A DNA stretch of 64,000 nt from Latrodectus hesperus (taxonomy: Eukaryota; Arthropoda; Arachnida; Araneae; Theridiidae), in the NCBI GenBank assembly GCA_037975125.1, contig CM075857.1:42669172-42733171 (forward strand). Reading direction: 5' to 3'. Position numbers and translations under genes: made by a program. Positions 50,645 through 64,000 of this stretch are shown piece after piece. Each line of letters starts with the position of its first letter. Position 1 is the stretch's first letter. The notes under the pieces are model-generated. The model was not told where the DNA came from. It made no database searches and worked only from the letters and a program-made list of their open reading frames with translations.

Positions 50645-53600
50645 AACTGTTTAGAAAGTATAAACTTTTCGAGCTCTCAGGATATCATCAGCATGTTAAC
50701 TAGAGTTCTAATTCGCGGAATATTTTCGTTACCTGTATATGATAGAAATCGCTATATACTTATTACTGGTTATTTTGTATATTTCGCCAATGTATAAAAC
50801 AATACTTATGAATTCTCTTCTATGTATCAAATTTCATCATACTCTGTTCAATATTTTATGCAGTCTCATTTTTCTATATCAGGCAGTGTATACTTGGTAT
50901 GCCGAAACAGTTTTGAGATAACTGAGTATATTTTCCAAACTATATGATTTATCACGATGATCAAAGAGCTTTGATAGATTCTGCTAGCGTTTATATGGTG
51001 TGAAGGATATGGATATGTATTTTTAAAAAGAGATCATTTTTAATGATTCATATAGAAATAACTGTATTTTTAATTACTTGTTATTATTGATGCAACACGA
51101 GCCATATGCGTATAGGAAACGATATTTACTTAATAAATAGAAAGGAAAGAAATTCATACGAAAATTTTGTAAAATTTATCTTGAAAGAAGTAATGAATTT
51201 AAGCATTCACGGAATGAAATAATGATTGTATTACTAACGCATCATTATTTCGTCTTTTTAGAGTTGGATTTGTATGCCATTGGGCACCTCTGCTTTTATC
51301 AGCATTTTGTAACTCCAAACCCAATGTTTCCTAGTTCCAGTTGCTCGGGGCATTATTTACGACATGGAGAAGACATAATCTAACAAAGAAAAGTACATTG
51401 TTTCCTAAATAAGTCCAAAACTGTAAGAAAATAGATATTTCTCAGTATACATATATATATGTGTGTGTGTGTAAATGTATAGTATATAAAATAATAATAA
51501 AATAAAACATGTTAAATAATATTTTTATAGATTGTGTTCGTATAAATAAGAACAATTGAATAAGTTAATGGTTGTAATAAGTAAATAAATTTCATCGTAT
51601 ATACAAACAAATTATTGCATTTTAGAAAATAAGATTTTCTCTGAAATTGAGTTATTGCAATTCTCTGGAACACACACAAAACATAAAACTAATCTCTCAT
51701 ATTCTGAAAAATATGTTCTTTATTATGAAGTACACAATTCTATACCAATGAACTTAAAACGTTTCCGCTATGATCTGTTAAAGTCACGTATATTTATTAA
51801 CATGCATGTTCATTTTATTTTAATTTAATACTTTTATAATTCTAATTTAAGAATTTCTATAAATCTATTTCTCTTTCCATAATTTTAATGAATTATTTAT
51901 TTCACTCCAAATGAAATATTACAAGTAAAACTTACATTTGTAGTAATTCTGATTATTTGAACAATAATTGATATTTGTGACATGCAATATGAACTTGTTA
52001 AGGATTATTCGCGTTGTTAAAAAGTACTTTCCTTTTTTCACCTTGACCTATATTTATACATTAATCATAAATCTTATACCGTTATTGAAGCGATTGCGAA
52101 AGTTGACATGTTTACGATAGGGTCTCATTACAATTGAACGAGCGATTTTTTTTTTGTTTATTTTATCTTGCGCATTGAAATATAAATAGAATTTGTTCAG
52201 GAAAAATCCTGTAATAAGGATTTTTGTGTCATACATTACACTAAAAGGCACCGAATAGTCAGGACTTGAAGGAGCCAGTAATCAGAAAATATGAAATTTG
52301 CTATATTATGACATTTTTTCTTAACCTAATTGGCTCATAGTATTTTTATTCATAATTATATATTTATATTCATTTGTGAAGTTAAAGCTTAAATGATTTT
52401 CTTGCTTTAAAAACTAGCATTAAGACTTCATACTGGTAAAATTAATTTCACGTTGTTTAGTTCTGAAACCTAAAAATCCCCTTCAAAAATATTTTCATTT
52501 AAATAATTTTAAAATTTTATATTAAAATTATTAAAAAATAAAATTGGATTGAAAGTTAAATTTATAAATATTAAAAAGTACAAATTTTGAAATCTATGAC
52601 TCCTTTCTAAATAACGAATATTATTAAGAATATGTCAAATATGAATTTTGACATTTTGAAAAAATAATTAGCTTAAATAGTTACTACATCGAGAAAATTA
52701 AGTTTTATAACAGTTATATAGATAGACAGCAGTAGATAATCAACACAAATTTTCGCCTTGATATTAAATCGTTAGTGTGCTATTCCAACATCTACAGCTA
52801 CAAAATAAAAGCGCAATACTGCCCGTTTTCATGGAAACTGAAATGAAATTTTCGCACATGATTACTTCATATTGGACTTTATACGGAGAAACATTTGGTC
52901 AATACCAATCGAGCTCATTTATAGAATTTTTATTGACTTACGTTGACTTTTGGTTTAGTGATAATTAAAAAAAAAACCCATTCATCGTTATGACTAAAAA
53001 CATTTGCACACACACACACAGGTATTGTAATCTATAAATCAAAAATTTTCCTTTTCCATGTTTCGAGCTACTGTAGAAAATTGATTGTCTGTAGAGAGGG
53101 AGAAAGGAAGGTTTCATACTCGAACCCTTGGTTAAAACTTTTCCTTAAGCTTCTCGTGAATTTTTTTGTTTGATTCTTTTTCCTTTTAATATTATTTTTG
53201 AATGTTAACAAAATTCGATTTATTTTATTCTTATCAATTTCTCTTAATATTATTTGTAATTTTTAAATGCATTCATATGACAAGATCATTTTAAATTAAA
53301 AAAAGACCATACAAGATTCTAAAAAATTATCAAAATTATGTGAAGTATAAAAAATATGAAAACCAGTTCTTATTTTGAATAATTTAACATCCTTAATTAA
53401 TGTAACGGATTAATATAGAAAGAAAATGATATTAAAACATTCGGCGATTGACATCATGTCGAAACAAAAAACAGACTGGTTAACTAATGTTTTAAAGTGA
53501 AATGTTCTATATTTTAATTTTATATGCGAGAAATTGTCAGAGCTTTTGTTCTGCAACGTAACAGTTTACGTATTGTGCAAATGTTATTTAAAAAGTTTAT

Positions 53601-53852
53601 GTGTGGAATTATAGTTTACTGAGATTATTATAAAACAGTTTTATCTATCAAACTTGAAAATAAACAATCAAATTTGTTGACTAATTTTGGACATGAAATG
53701 AAATCTGAAAGACATTATTTTGTGTGAGTGCTATAACTAATTTGAAGATGACTTTTGAAAGAAAACTGCCTTACTGCTGAAATAAAAATGTAGCGTCTTA
53801 TCTTCATTTTTAATGAGTGATTAGTAATTAAATGTGGGATATCAGGATATTT
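50645..53852. other. Non-coding stretch
   Basis: AT-rich with short random ORFs and a minor TATATATGTGTGTG tract at about 51450. No gene supported. Confidence 0.5.
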
Positions 53853-53860
53853 ATTATTTA

Positions 53861-54112
53861 GGCACAGGAGCCGTATAATCCATGACTCCAAATTCTAAAT
53901 TTTTTGACGATGAAGAAATGTTGCCAAGATGACGTATCGTAACGTGCGCGATGACGTAAATACTAGGGTTATCAAAATAGAATTTTCTGCATAATTCTTA
54001 TAGGTCTCCATATGTATGACGTAACAAAAACAAGGTTGCCAGATACATAAGAAAATCCGCCAAAAATCGCCCATCTCAGAATTTGGAGCATGGATTATAC
54101 GGCACCTGTGCC
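53861..54112 (+). mobile_element. MITE family copy 5 (perfect 8-bp TSD)
   Basis: GGCACAGGAGCCGTATAATC at left, ACGGCACCTGTGCC at right, with identical flanks ATTATTTA at 53853-53860 and 54113-54120. Confidence 0.93.
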
Positions 54113-54369
54113 ATTATTTAAATATTTGTGAATAGGAGAAGAGAGGAAAAATTCAATTTTTAAAATGTGATAATAATGAAAATTGAAACTGGAACAATTA
54201 TAAAGTTAAAAACGGTTTTACTAATCATAAAGTTGCCAACTGTTGATTCATAGGGTCGTTTCATGAAATGGAAACTCTATCTCATTACACGAAGATAACT
54301 TCATCTAAAGATTGTATAGATATAAAATTTTAAGCATTTCAAATGTTAAAAGATGTGGTGCTTTAATTT

Positions 54370-54880
54370 CATCAGTATTGTGAAAAATAAATGTTTTTGG
54401 TAAAATCAACATTTAATTAGAATCTATGTTTTAAATCTCAAAAGAAACAAATGCAAATGTATATTGTCACAGCAGGATAATGCACTTTAAAGTGGTTGTA
54501 AGAAATGGGAGCTATGATTCTAAAATAATTTCAATGGCGATTATTTTTAAACATGCATGACCACAATCATCGAGTTTATCTCTAATAAATAACTTTCTGA
54601 AAGAAATTTTTTTGGAAAATATCAAATCCTTTTTAGTTTTTATTCTTATGTATTTCACTCTATGAAAGCTTAAAAAAAATTTTCAATAATCTGGAAAATC
54701 GGAAAAATTCAACAGCGAACTAAGCAATGAGGTGAAATCAGAGATTAATCAATGAATCATTCAAACATGTGACACACAAGAGAAGATAAACATTTCTCAA
54801 AATTTCATTCTGTTGTATTCAGCCTGCTTTGAATAAACTAATTTTGTCGCACGATTTCACTCTCTTTTATACAGAGCTAT
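54370..54880 (+). repeat. Diverged duplication, unit 1
   Basis: Colinear with 55800-56330. Shared landmarks include TTGGTAAAATCA, GAAACAAATGCAA / GGAACAAATGCAA, AATGCACTTTAA / AGTGCACTTAA, AATCATTCAAACAT and TTCTCAAAATTT. No coding potential; identity is only moderate. Confidence 0.7.
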
Positions 54881-55112
54881 AGTGAGAAGTATCCAGTAAT
54901 GGTGAAAAATGCTTACATTGAAGAGTTCAGATACATGTTACGGAGCATACAAAATAAATGAAGTAGTAATTTTTAATATATAGTTTATAACATTTAGTTG
55001 AATTCTCTTTTTTTATTAGAGTCTACTCCATACAAGAAACATATTTATTATTAGGTATCATAAATTTTTCCATGAAATTATTGAATTTTTTAAGACTTTA
55101 GGAACACGTAAA

Positions 55113-55361
55113 GGCACAGGTGCCGTATAATCCTTCCAAATTCTGAATTATTTTGGCGATGAAGAAATGTTGCCAAGATGACGTATCGTAACGTGCGCGA
55201 TGACGTAAATACTAGGGTTACCGAAATAGAATTTTCTGCATAATTCTTATAGGTCTCCATATGTATGACGTAGCAAAAACAAAGCTGCCGGATACATAAA
55301 AAATCCGCCAAGAAGTCGCCAATCTCAGAATTTAGCACATGGATTACACGGCACCTGTGCC
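55113..55361 (+). mobile_element. MITE family copy 6 (perfect 8-bp TSD)
   Basis: GGCACAGGTGCCGTATAATC at left, ACGGCACCTGTGCC at right, with identical flanks CACGTAAA at 55105-55112 and 55362-55369. A small deletion follows the left end. The 82-residue minus-strand ORF here is repeat-derived. Confidence 0.93.
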
Positions 55362-55799
55362 CACGTAAATATCATTAACATTTTTAATTTAACATACATA
55401 AGAAAAAGAAAATACCTTCTGGAAATCTCCTCCTAAGTATCTTTATAATAATAGTACGAAAGCTTAATTTTTCTGAGCTTAATGATTGTATTTTTCTTTA
55501 TCTTTTTATTTTTAAAAACTTATATATTAATAATTGTCACTAAGGTGAACGACTTTTTGTCGTAACTTCTCAGTCATACAAGACAAAATAAATATAAGAT
55601 TGTTAACTAAAAATCATTAATAATTAAAATTAAAAAAATAAAAGATATTTTTAATAAAATATCTATTTCAGTTTGTATAACTTTTATATAAATTTAACTA
55701 ACTAATAAAATTGTTAAAAATTATAATACAAACTAAAATATATCATTATCTCGAAAAATATTCGAAATAATTACTTTAATTCGATCAAAAAGAATAAAT

Positions 55800-56330
55800 T
55801 ACGTAAAATAAATATGTCCTTGGTAAAATCAGAACTTAATTAAAATATGTAGTTTAAAGCTAAAAAGGAACAAATGCAATCTCTATTAAAGCATTTATAG
55901 CTCACCATATAGTAGTGCACTTAAGTATAATTACAAAAAACCGGTGATCAATACATTTAAAATGCTTTCATTGGTTGTTGCTTTTAAATTTTTGCCGATG
56001 GTTATTTTCTAAGCGAAATTTTTTAAGGATATTATATTATATGACACTTTCAGTAACTCTTAATTTTGTGGTTCCCAGTATGTAAATGTTTCAAAAAGGT
56101 TTCCCATAATTTGAAAAAGACTTTATTCCCAAATATTATTGAGTAGAAAAACTCAGCAGTGAAAGTGAAATCAAGATGATTAATCAGTGAATCATTCAAA
56201 CATATGATGAGAGAAGAGAAATATCTCTTTTCTCAAAATTTAGTTTTTATGATCTGTCTTCTTAATATGAGTTTATTTTTATCTTATCTTTTCCTTTCTT
56301 CTAACTCGCGGATCTCATGCAAAAGCGATA
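55800..56330 (+). repeat. Diverged duplication, unit 2
   Basis: Partner of 54370-54880, offset by about 1.43 kb. The MITE upstream of each unit has a different target duplication and spacing, so those insertions are independent of the duplication. Confidence 0.7.
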
Positions 56331-56944
56331 TCTAATGATTAATTTTTTTCTTTTATAATTATTGCAAATTCCATATGAAAAGAATATTTCTTTTTAATTA
56401 TGTATATCTTTTTCAACCAATTTTTTTAAAAATTTTTTAAAAATTTAGTGACAAATATATGCCAGTAATAATTCTATAAAAATGATTTAATAAAAGTAAA
56501 GAATCTACAACTACTAAGAATTTTTACTTAAATATCTCGCTTTTAAAAATACGATGGTGATATTTTTTTGAAATTGCTAAATGCTTTTCTCAGCGAATTT
56601 ATGTTGCGTTAGGTCAGATTTAGTAATAGAGGTGAGGATATTTTTATCATATTTTGGTCTGAATAATGCAAAATGACTAATAAAAATTTTTAGTAACAAG
56701 TCATTTAATGCAACATTATTTCGCAACTTTGTATGATTCTTCATTTTATGAAAAAATTAACTATGTTTATGCAGAGATTGTTAAAAAAAATGAACAATAA
56801 TGAAATAGATGCATTCTCTCCCAAAAGATCAAAATAAAAAAAAGTATTGTATTCTGTTTCTATACCCAAATGCTTAAGTATTACAAACTATTAAACGATA
56901 CCTCAAACGGAACAAATAAATATGTAGTAGTATAGTATGATACT

Positions 56945-57950
56945 GGAATGAGTACTGTTTCAATTTATTTCCCAATTTATAATTGTCAGGGAAAAATTAC
57001 AAAGAACCAAGATCTTATTAAAAAAGTTACAAACAAAAGAACTAAGAATAAGAAATCCTTGCCAAAGGAGCGTTCTTCCATCTCAGTACTGCGATTCTAT
57101 CATGAACAGCTCTTCAGTGGAGCAGGTGGTCCCTATCCATTGCTTCTCCATAGTCGCAAAGAAGTAGACACATAGGATCAGTATGGTGTGCCGGTGGATG
57201 GTAAGGCAAACGTGTCTTGCAGATGGAAGGAAAACCGCAGCAACATTGTGTCATAAATTATCGGGAATAAAAGAACTTCACCTCTTCCAACTTTTTTATA
57301 GCCGTAAGAGTCACAAGTCCTAATAAAATATTATATAGGAATAATTTTTTTAAACTGTTTAATCATCCACTAAGATACGATTGCGTTAGACTGTATTACA
57401 TGCCGCTCAGATCCTCCTCTTCATGGTGCTCCTTGGAAACACATCGAATCTAAATAATCTAAAATTCTGGCATACTATCTATTCTCCCTTACAATTTCAA
57501 CTTAAAGAAGAACATTTTAGAATGATATTTACTGGCAAAATGTTTTTGTGTGAGAAGACTTTATTGGATGTTCAACCAAAGACAAGATGTTTGATATGGC
57601 GTGATGGATAACCTAACAGCTGAAAGTTATTGTAAGCATTTGAATAAATGCTATCTATTCCTTTTGGAAAGATTTCTTTTGGGGTAATGGGTCGTATTTC
57701 TGCATCATAAGGAATGAAATCTGGAAAAAATCATGAGAATGCATTCCGAAAAATGCGAATGCAGAAAACAGAAAGGCAACAACCATTTCTCGCTGTTCAG
57801 CTGTTGCTAAGATCGAATTTAAGATCATCTACATCGAGGAAAGAAGTTGTACCTCAGGGCTACTTTGAACCTCAAGTAACTAGATCTTATCAGAAGGAAA
57901 CAGTATATACAATATTTACTTATCATCACAATATAGTCATAATACATCAT
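56945..57950 (+). other. Unidentified block, possibly degraded retroelement interior
   Basis: About 1 kb of balanced composition ending directly at LTR-like copy B. It has three short open frames (75, 62 and 90 residues) separated by stops, none with a recognised domain. Position suggests the decayed 3' interior of the element that owns the LTR, but no gag, protease, RT or integrase motif is visible, and no tRNA-primer site or upstream LTR was found. Confidence 0.35.
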
Positions 57951-57952
57951 AA

Positions 57953-58243
57953 TGTGGGATTGAAAGCGCCACCAGAGGGCCATTGACATGTTTGCCGTAG
58001 GACATACACAGAAGAGAGGGAGAAGAGAACGACGAGGAGAGCCAAGATGAAGACGTAAAGACGTTCAAGCGGATAGGACAATCAACTTTGAATTATTCAC
58101 TACAATGATGTTAGCATCGACAATGTGCTTTGATATTCACTTGTAAATATGTAAATAGCTTTATCTTGTTCTTTGAAAATATAATTAAAATAATTTAAAA
58201 TTTATCGGTCATTATTCCTGATAATGAAACGATAGAACCCACA
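57953..58243 (+). mobile_element. LTR-like repeat, copy B
   Basis: Starts TGTGGGATTGAAAGCGCC and ends ATAGAACCCACA, so the ends are perfect 6-bp inverted repeats of the TG...CA type. Colinear with copy A (16236-16528). No clear target duplication. Confidence 0.7.
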
Positions 58244-60125
58244 TTAATATATCATAATATAATAGACAATCATAATATAGTTTTCAGTGCAAATTCACAG
58301 AAGAAACTGCTCAAACTACTAATATTCTCATATATAGTCATTTGAAAAAATTTCTCAGTACAAAAAAGTCTTACTTATCTACTATATTCTTAGTACAAGG
58401 ATATAATAATTTTGTTCTAGAATCGAATTTTGAAATATTCTTGAGTAAAACGCTATAGTAATGCAAAGAAATATTTTTAGAAGCCTTTTTACCCTTAGCT
58501 GAATATTTTAGCGATTCAATAAGTAATTTTAGGATCAAAATCCTACAAGGAGCATTTAAATTTATACTGAATTATATTGTTTTTATTCTCCAGGATGGGG
58601 GAATTAAAAATACAAAATTAAAGAGTTCTATTTTAGCAGAAATGAACAAAAATCTGATTTTGTTCAAGGTCAAAAAATTTATAAAATAAACTGTAATCAT
58701 AGCTGCTTGTTTAAAATCTAAAAAAAAAATTTCCCTTTCTCTTATTATCTTTTTTTAAATACATTCGTTGAATAATTGTAAAAATAAAAAATTCAAATAA
58801 TTTTTTTCATATTTCTAAGAGACAAGGAAATGGATTTCGAAAAATTCACAGACGCTATTGAAAAAGTAAGTGTGGAGATTTTGGAACTGTAACAGATAAA
58901 AAATAATTACTTTTTGTCTTTTAATTACAGTTAATTACAGCATACAATTTTATACTTTCGCTGGAAAATCAAACCTGTAAATGAGCTTAAAAGAATTAGC
59001 AAAACATCTTATTGCATTAATATATCCAATGAAATGGTATAGTCAATGTAATGAAAATGAGTCAATGTAAGTAAATTTATTTACATTGACCCCATTTATG
59101 TGAAATTCCGTGTTCTAATTTTTTGATTAATTTCATAGTATTTGAAAAAATGATCTTTTCATGTTGATTTAGCATATCTGCACAGTTTATCTTGAAATTT
59201 CGACAAGTAAGAGTAAAAATGTTCTACAGTTACAACTATTAAATAACTTCTCTTTTAAAAAATTCTGCATAAAAGAACAATAATTTACTTAATTCAACAT
59301 ATTACATAACATATGTATTCTTAATATATCATAACATATATATTGTTTACATTCAAAATAGAAAACTTTATATACTGAATGAATGCATTTAAAAAATTTT
59401 CTTTTGGTTTGATTAATTTTAAAATTATGTGAATCAAAATATTCTGGCATAATATTCAAACTTTTGCTTATTTCAATATTTGCTATGTACTTATTTGGGA
59501 AATATAATAACTTACTTATCTATGAACTAATAGACTTTCATATCTTTAATATGATTGTCTTCCCCTCTATTTCAAAAATACTTATTTCATTTTAAAATTA
59601 ATATTCTTTTTCACTCTTTTAATATTAATTGGAAATATATAAATATGGTGAGTCCACTTCTCTCTGTCTTATACATGGAAGTCCGTTTTGCTTGAAAGAA
59701 TATTTCAAGGAACAGATAACTTAACATTATTAGCCAAACTTATATGATTATACGTAATATATATCGATTATTTACAGAAAAGGGTATAAAAACTTAAATA
59801 AACAACTAATGCTGATTACTGATGAAACATAAATTAAAATATATAATTTTAAGATTTACAAGTAAAAATTTTGATAAATATAAAAAATTCTGATTCAAGT
59901 AACGAGTGAAAATAAAAACGAGTAAATACAAGCACCAATTTCAAACTGTAAAATAATTTCTAGAAATTAATATAATAAAGTATGAGCGCACATTTTTATT
60001 ATTGAAATATTTAATCGGAATCATCATAATTTAAAATTTGTAATCAATAGAATTATGGGAATCACATGGATAGGAAAATTATAAATATTGTGAAAAATTT
60101 GCAGAAATTAAGAGGAAATATTTTT
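58244..60125. other. Non-coding stretch with one palindrome
   Basis: AT-rich; only the 59061-59090 palindrome stands out. Confidence 0.5.
59061..59090. repeat. Near-perfect 30-bp palindrome
   Basis: GTCAATGTAA and TTACATTGAC face each other around an AT-rich centre. A partial extra copy, AGTCAATGTAA, lies 20 bp to the left. Confidence 0.8.
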
Positions 60126-60129
60126 TCTA

Positions 60130-60490
60130 ATGCCTGGTGTCTTCAGGACTTTTCCTTATTTCGGCCAATAAATTTTCATGAATTGTTGTTGTTATATAAG
60201 GCTCGGCTACTAGGATTTATACTAGAGCAGAACCGATGACATTTTGTATAGTGAAGACCCAACGTCTGCGCCATAGTTGCCTTGAAAAGTTGTGGATTCT
60301 CAAATTTAGCAGTAGAGCAAAGCATAAGACCCCCAGATTTTGTCTGTCTCCCAGCGGTATCATTGCATTTGGAGAACATTGTAACCATGTCATCATTTTA
60401 TGTGCTCCAATCGTCATCAGTTAGAAAGATGGACCTTTGTTCGAATCGGTTCGAAAAACACGCTGCTTTCTGGTAACGCGAACGAGTTTT
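60130..60490 (-). other. Unidentified interspersed-repeat-like block
   Basis: About 350 bp of balanced composition with overlapping short ORFs on both strands. On the minus strand it ends in an AAC repeat, like the tail of SINE family 2 copy 2, but shares no body with it. It may be a SINE or a transposon fragment. Confidence 0.35.
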
Positions 60491-63400
60491 TCCCAATTTA
60501 AGCCATAACCAAACCAAAAAATTGTTTTTTTTTCTAAAATGAAACCGAGCCAAATTTATTAGATAACACTTGTATCATTTACTTACCATTTAAGTTTGAT
60601 TTGACAATCTTATGATTTGAATCTATCACAAAATAATTCAAAATGAAATAATTTATTCAGATGACAATGACTGTCATGTAGTTTGCTTTCACCAATAGAT
60701 ATCACTATCCTTTCTCCTGTTGCAATTGCAGATAGTTATTTAAACATGGTGCTATTTAAAATATTCAAATAACTCTTGTGTTAATAATGACATAATCCAT
60801 CTTTTATTATTTGTTCGTTTGATAACTTGAATCAAAATCAACAGTATTTTGTGCTGTATATACCTATTTAAGAGGAAATCAAATAGTCTCTTAAGATCTT
60901 TGCTAAATATAGACTTGAATGCCCCTGATCATATCTCAATAGAACTCGTGTTGTTTTTGAATGTCAGCTGCCAATGTAAGGTCTAATAATAATATCATTT
61001 TATCCATTTAGAATGATCCTTTCATATTTGGATGCATTGTATGTTCAATTCACTAAAAAGAATTACTTCATTATTTACTGTAACAATCAAAATATTAATT
61101 TTCTAAGCAGTATATTTAAAATATTCTTGATTATACTTTTTAACAAGTTATCTTTTTGCACTAATGAGTCAGCTGAAAAATATCAGTGTGGCTTTGAGAA
61201 GAGAAAAATCAATCTGTGAACAAATTTTCAAACTGTGAGCCAAATTCTTTAGAAATCCAAACATTTTGAAATCAAACTGCTTACCTTTCGCTTGATTTTA
61301 AGTTAGACAATGACTATGCTGATCGTGACTTTCTACTTGCAGCTTTGACTATCTTAGTATTATAAATATTCTATATAGCTTTCTAAGTCAACATTAATTC
61401 ACAGTTTCTTGGGCATAAAACTATTTTAGCACAATCATTAAAGCTTTTTTAAGTCAAAAATGGTGTGAGACAAGGTGATGCTCTTGCTTGCCTGTCTTTG
61501 AATTTGTCTTGAGAGTGAATAATTCGTGATTCCGTTATTAGGAGATTGTGTAAATAGGTGGTGCTCTCGCCTATACCGAGATCATATTATCAATTTATGA
61601 ACAAACGATGCATTACTGAAGGCGTATATTTTCCTTAAGAAGCTTATAGCAAAATTACATCCGATAATTCACAAACGAAGCATAATTAATAGCGATTACT
61701 AAAACCCAAACAAATTATAAATATTTGAAGTTGAGAAATTTTAAACTTGAATTCATTTATTTTTATTCAAATATTAATATTTTAGTGGATATTGATGCTG
61801 AAATAAATAGACACCCATTCATTGCTAATGTCTTTATTAATGATAAAGATCACTTTTAAAGTCAAAATTAATTAAAATATTTGTAAACATGTTATATAAT
61901 GCCTTCATTAGAACTGAACTCCACAAAGTATAAACTCTGATTAAATCTCAGGCAGACTGGATAGTCATTTTTTAACTAAAAAAACATCCCAAAATTTTTG
62001 TCTCTGTAACTGAAGTTGGTTTGTGAAAACAACGAGACAAGTAAGAATTGAATAATTGTTTCGTATCGTAGGAATTACATAAATTATTCCATGAGTTTCG
62101 TATCATCAAGTTCATTAAAAAGAGAAGTTTGACGTTTATGGGCCACATTTGCGGAAGAGACTCCTCTTCTTTGACATTTAAGATATTTTCAACTTATTAC
62201 AAACTTCATTTGAAGCCAAATCTTGAGGTTGCCCTAAGTTAAATGGGGTCGAATGGGTAAAGGAAACTTTTACGAATTATTAGCTGAAAAACTATTGTCG
62301 AGTAGAGAGCAAAATGGAAGATTTCATTGCATTAGATCTCCAATGTAAATGGATCTCTGCTGTACAACATTCATTGTTGTTTGCATAAATAGCAAAACTA
62401 TCGTTCATACTTGAACAAGAATTTCAAGTGTCCACCTTATTATTTTCCTGTAGTTCGATATTAAATGACAGCTGTTGGACTGTAAATTTTGGTCAAGAAC
62501 AAAGTTTTCTGGAAACTTAATGCGACGAAAAGATTCTATAATTATTTAAAATTATGAAATGATAAATTAGTCAATTTTTCATACATCTTTGTCTTCTAAG
62601 GCTTATAACACATACTCATTTCTGTTAATCTTTCATTTGTACTTTCATCAATATAGAAAAAAATCGTTTCAAATTATTTATGGAATAACATATAGAAATC
62701 TGATTTCCTTGATGTAAAACATTATTATTTAAAGTTTTTTAATTTTTATGTTGATGGAAGATTAACATTTGACACATTGGCGGTAAATATCGTCCCAGTT
62801 GAACTTCAAATACAACAATACAGGAAATGAAAACGATGAAATGTAGCGTCAATGAATAGTAATTTTCTGCCCCAGGTATTTTTCACGCTTCAAATACTGT
62901 TCTAAACTTCTTTAAGAGTTTTTCATTTCATCTTCAGCAGACGAGTTTCATAATACTTTCTCAGAAAAGAGGTTTTAAGCGTGAAAAAAAAATAATTTGT
63001 AGTATTTTTATTTCTAAAATATAACACCCGAGCGAAATTATGTAATAAATTATTACTTAGTTCAGCTTACAGTCATCAATAAATGTGTGTAAAAATAATT
63101 AGTATATATATGCATATTTACATTGATTAGAGCTAGTTGATAGTTTTACTTCTAAAATATTTAAAAGAGTTATATTCAATATTATATTCGATTCAATATT
63201 TCAAACTGAATATATTAAACTTTGCACAGGCAAATTAAAATATTAAATTTTCCTTTTTAATATTATATTTTAATTAATTTTTAATTTAGTGTTATACTTA
63301 CAAATGTCAGAATGTGTTCTCTTTATACGTTAAAAATATTTCTTCCTATAAACTTATCGGATCACATTTGGTAAAGAGACTATTATACTCAAAAGTATTT

Positions 63401-64000
63401 CATTTTTAAGTCCTTCAAATCTTAAAAAAAGATTTGAGATTCGAAATTAGAAGAAAAATTATTTTTATCTTAAATCATTATACACAGTTTAAGGATTAAA
63501 ATTTTCATAGAAAATTTTCCCACAAATTTTTTACTAGTTTCAAATCAGAAATGGTATTTAAAAATATTTCTTGATCGCTATATGAAGATACTAGTATTTA
63601 TTAAAAGAAATATCAACATTTTATACATTACAATCTTATGAAAACTAAAAAACTTTGAAAAATCTTTCCTTCTTTATTAACAATAAATAAAGAAAGCCAA
63701 GAAAATAAATTTGGAATTTAGGATAAAGTTTCATTAAAAAATTGCGGAAATATTGTTGAATTAAAGTTTTTTATTTGAATTATTAATGTATAACTTATAA
63801 ATGATATTTTTAAATTAAAGAGTTTGTTGAGCAGAAATACTCAAGATGAAATCAGATTACTTCCAATTAGAAAAGAGTTAAGCTCGAATAAAAAGGTAAT
63901 TTTTATGAGGAATGCAAAATTTATCGTTTTACTAGTCTCTCATATCTGGGAGTGTATAGTAGTAAACATTTATTAATTATCAGTTTCTTAAATTTATTAC
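60491..64000. other. Non-coding right end of window
   Basis: AT-rich DNA with short chance ORFs. I see no exon, repeat boundary or RNA gene here. Confidence 0.45.

Noticed and set aside
60176..60476. Four overlapping ORFs suggesting a small gene
   Set aside because: Overlap on both strands, no domain and an AAC tail point to an interspersed repeat.

Overview
The window is AT-rich animal DNA: small exons, kilobase introns, long AT microsatellites and many interspersed repeats. The one complete gene, the tRNA-derived SINEs and the mix of piggyBac, hAT, Tc1/mariner and LINE relics fit an arthropod, most likely an arachnid such as a spider. The taxon is inferred, not shown.

Positions 332-23861 (minus strand) hold a complete CD36-superfamily gene in 14 coding exons that no single long ORF reveals. 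I joined the exons by hand. All introns are GT-AG, every phase agrees, and the product is 483 residues: an N-terminal membrane anchor, a glycosylated luminal CD36 domain, a second membrane segment and a short tail ending ERTPLL. That acidic di-leucine signal is the hallmark of LIMP-2 (SCARB2), the lysosomal membrane protein that carries beta-glucocerebrosidase. A CpG-rich block at 25.8-26.0 kb, upstream on the minus strand, is its probable promoter. Its introns contain a SINE pair around a decayed piggyBac element (6.4-9.4 kb), a LINE fragment (11.1-12.7 kb), a solo-LTR-like repeat and mariner relic (16.2-17.3 kb), a tRNA-derived SINE (17.9-18.2 kb) and a fold-back element (24.6-24.9 kb).

From 26 kb to 64 kb I find no convincing protein-coding exon. 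At 29.9-30.5 kb a CCAAT box, a TATA-like box and a strong splice donor on the plus strand may be the promoter and untranslated first exon of a divergent gene. If so, much of the rest could be its first intron. This half carries six copies of a 250-bp MITE family with 8-bp target duplications, a hAT element with perfect 8-bp duplications, a second SINE copy, a Tc1 relic split by one MITE, a second LTR-like repeat and a diverged 0.5-kb duplication.

I saw no CRISPR array, operon, rRNA or functional tRNA gene. No wholly new system is evident. The most useful results are the reconstructed LIMP-2 gene and the MITE family, which spreads repeated TGACG motifs through the region.
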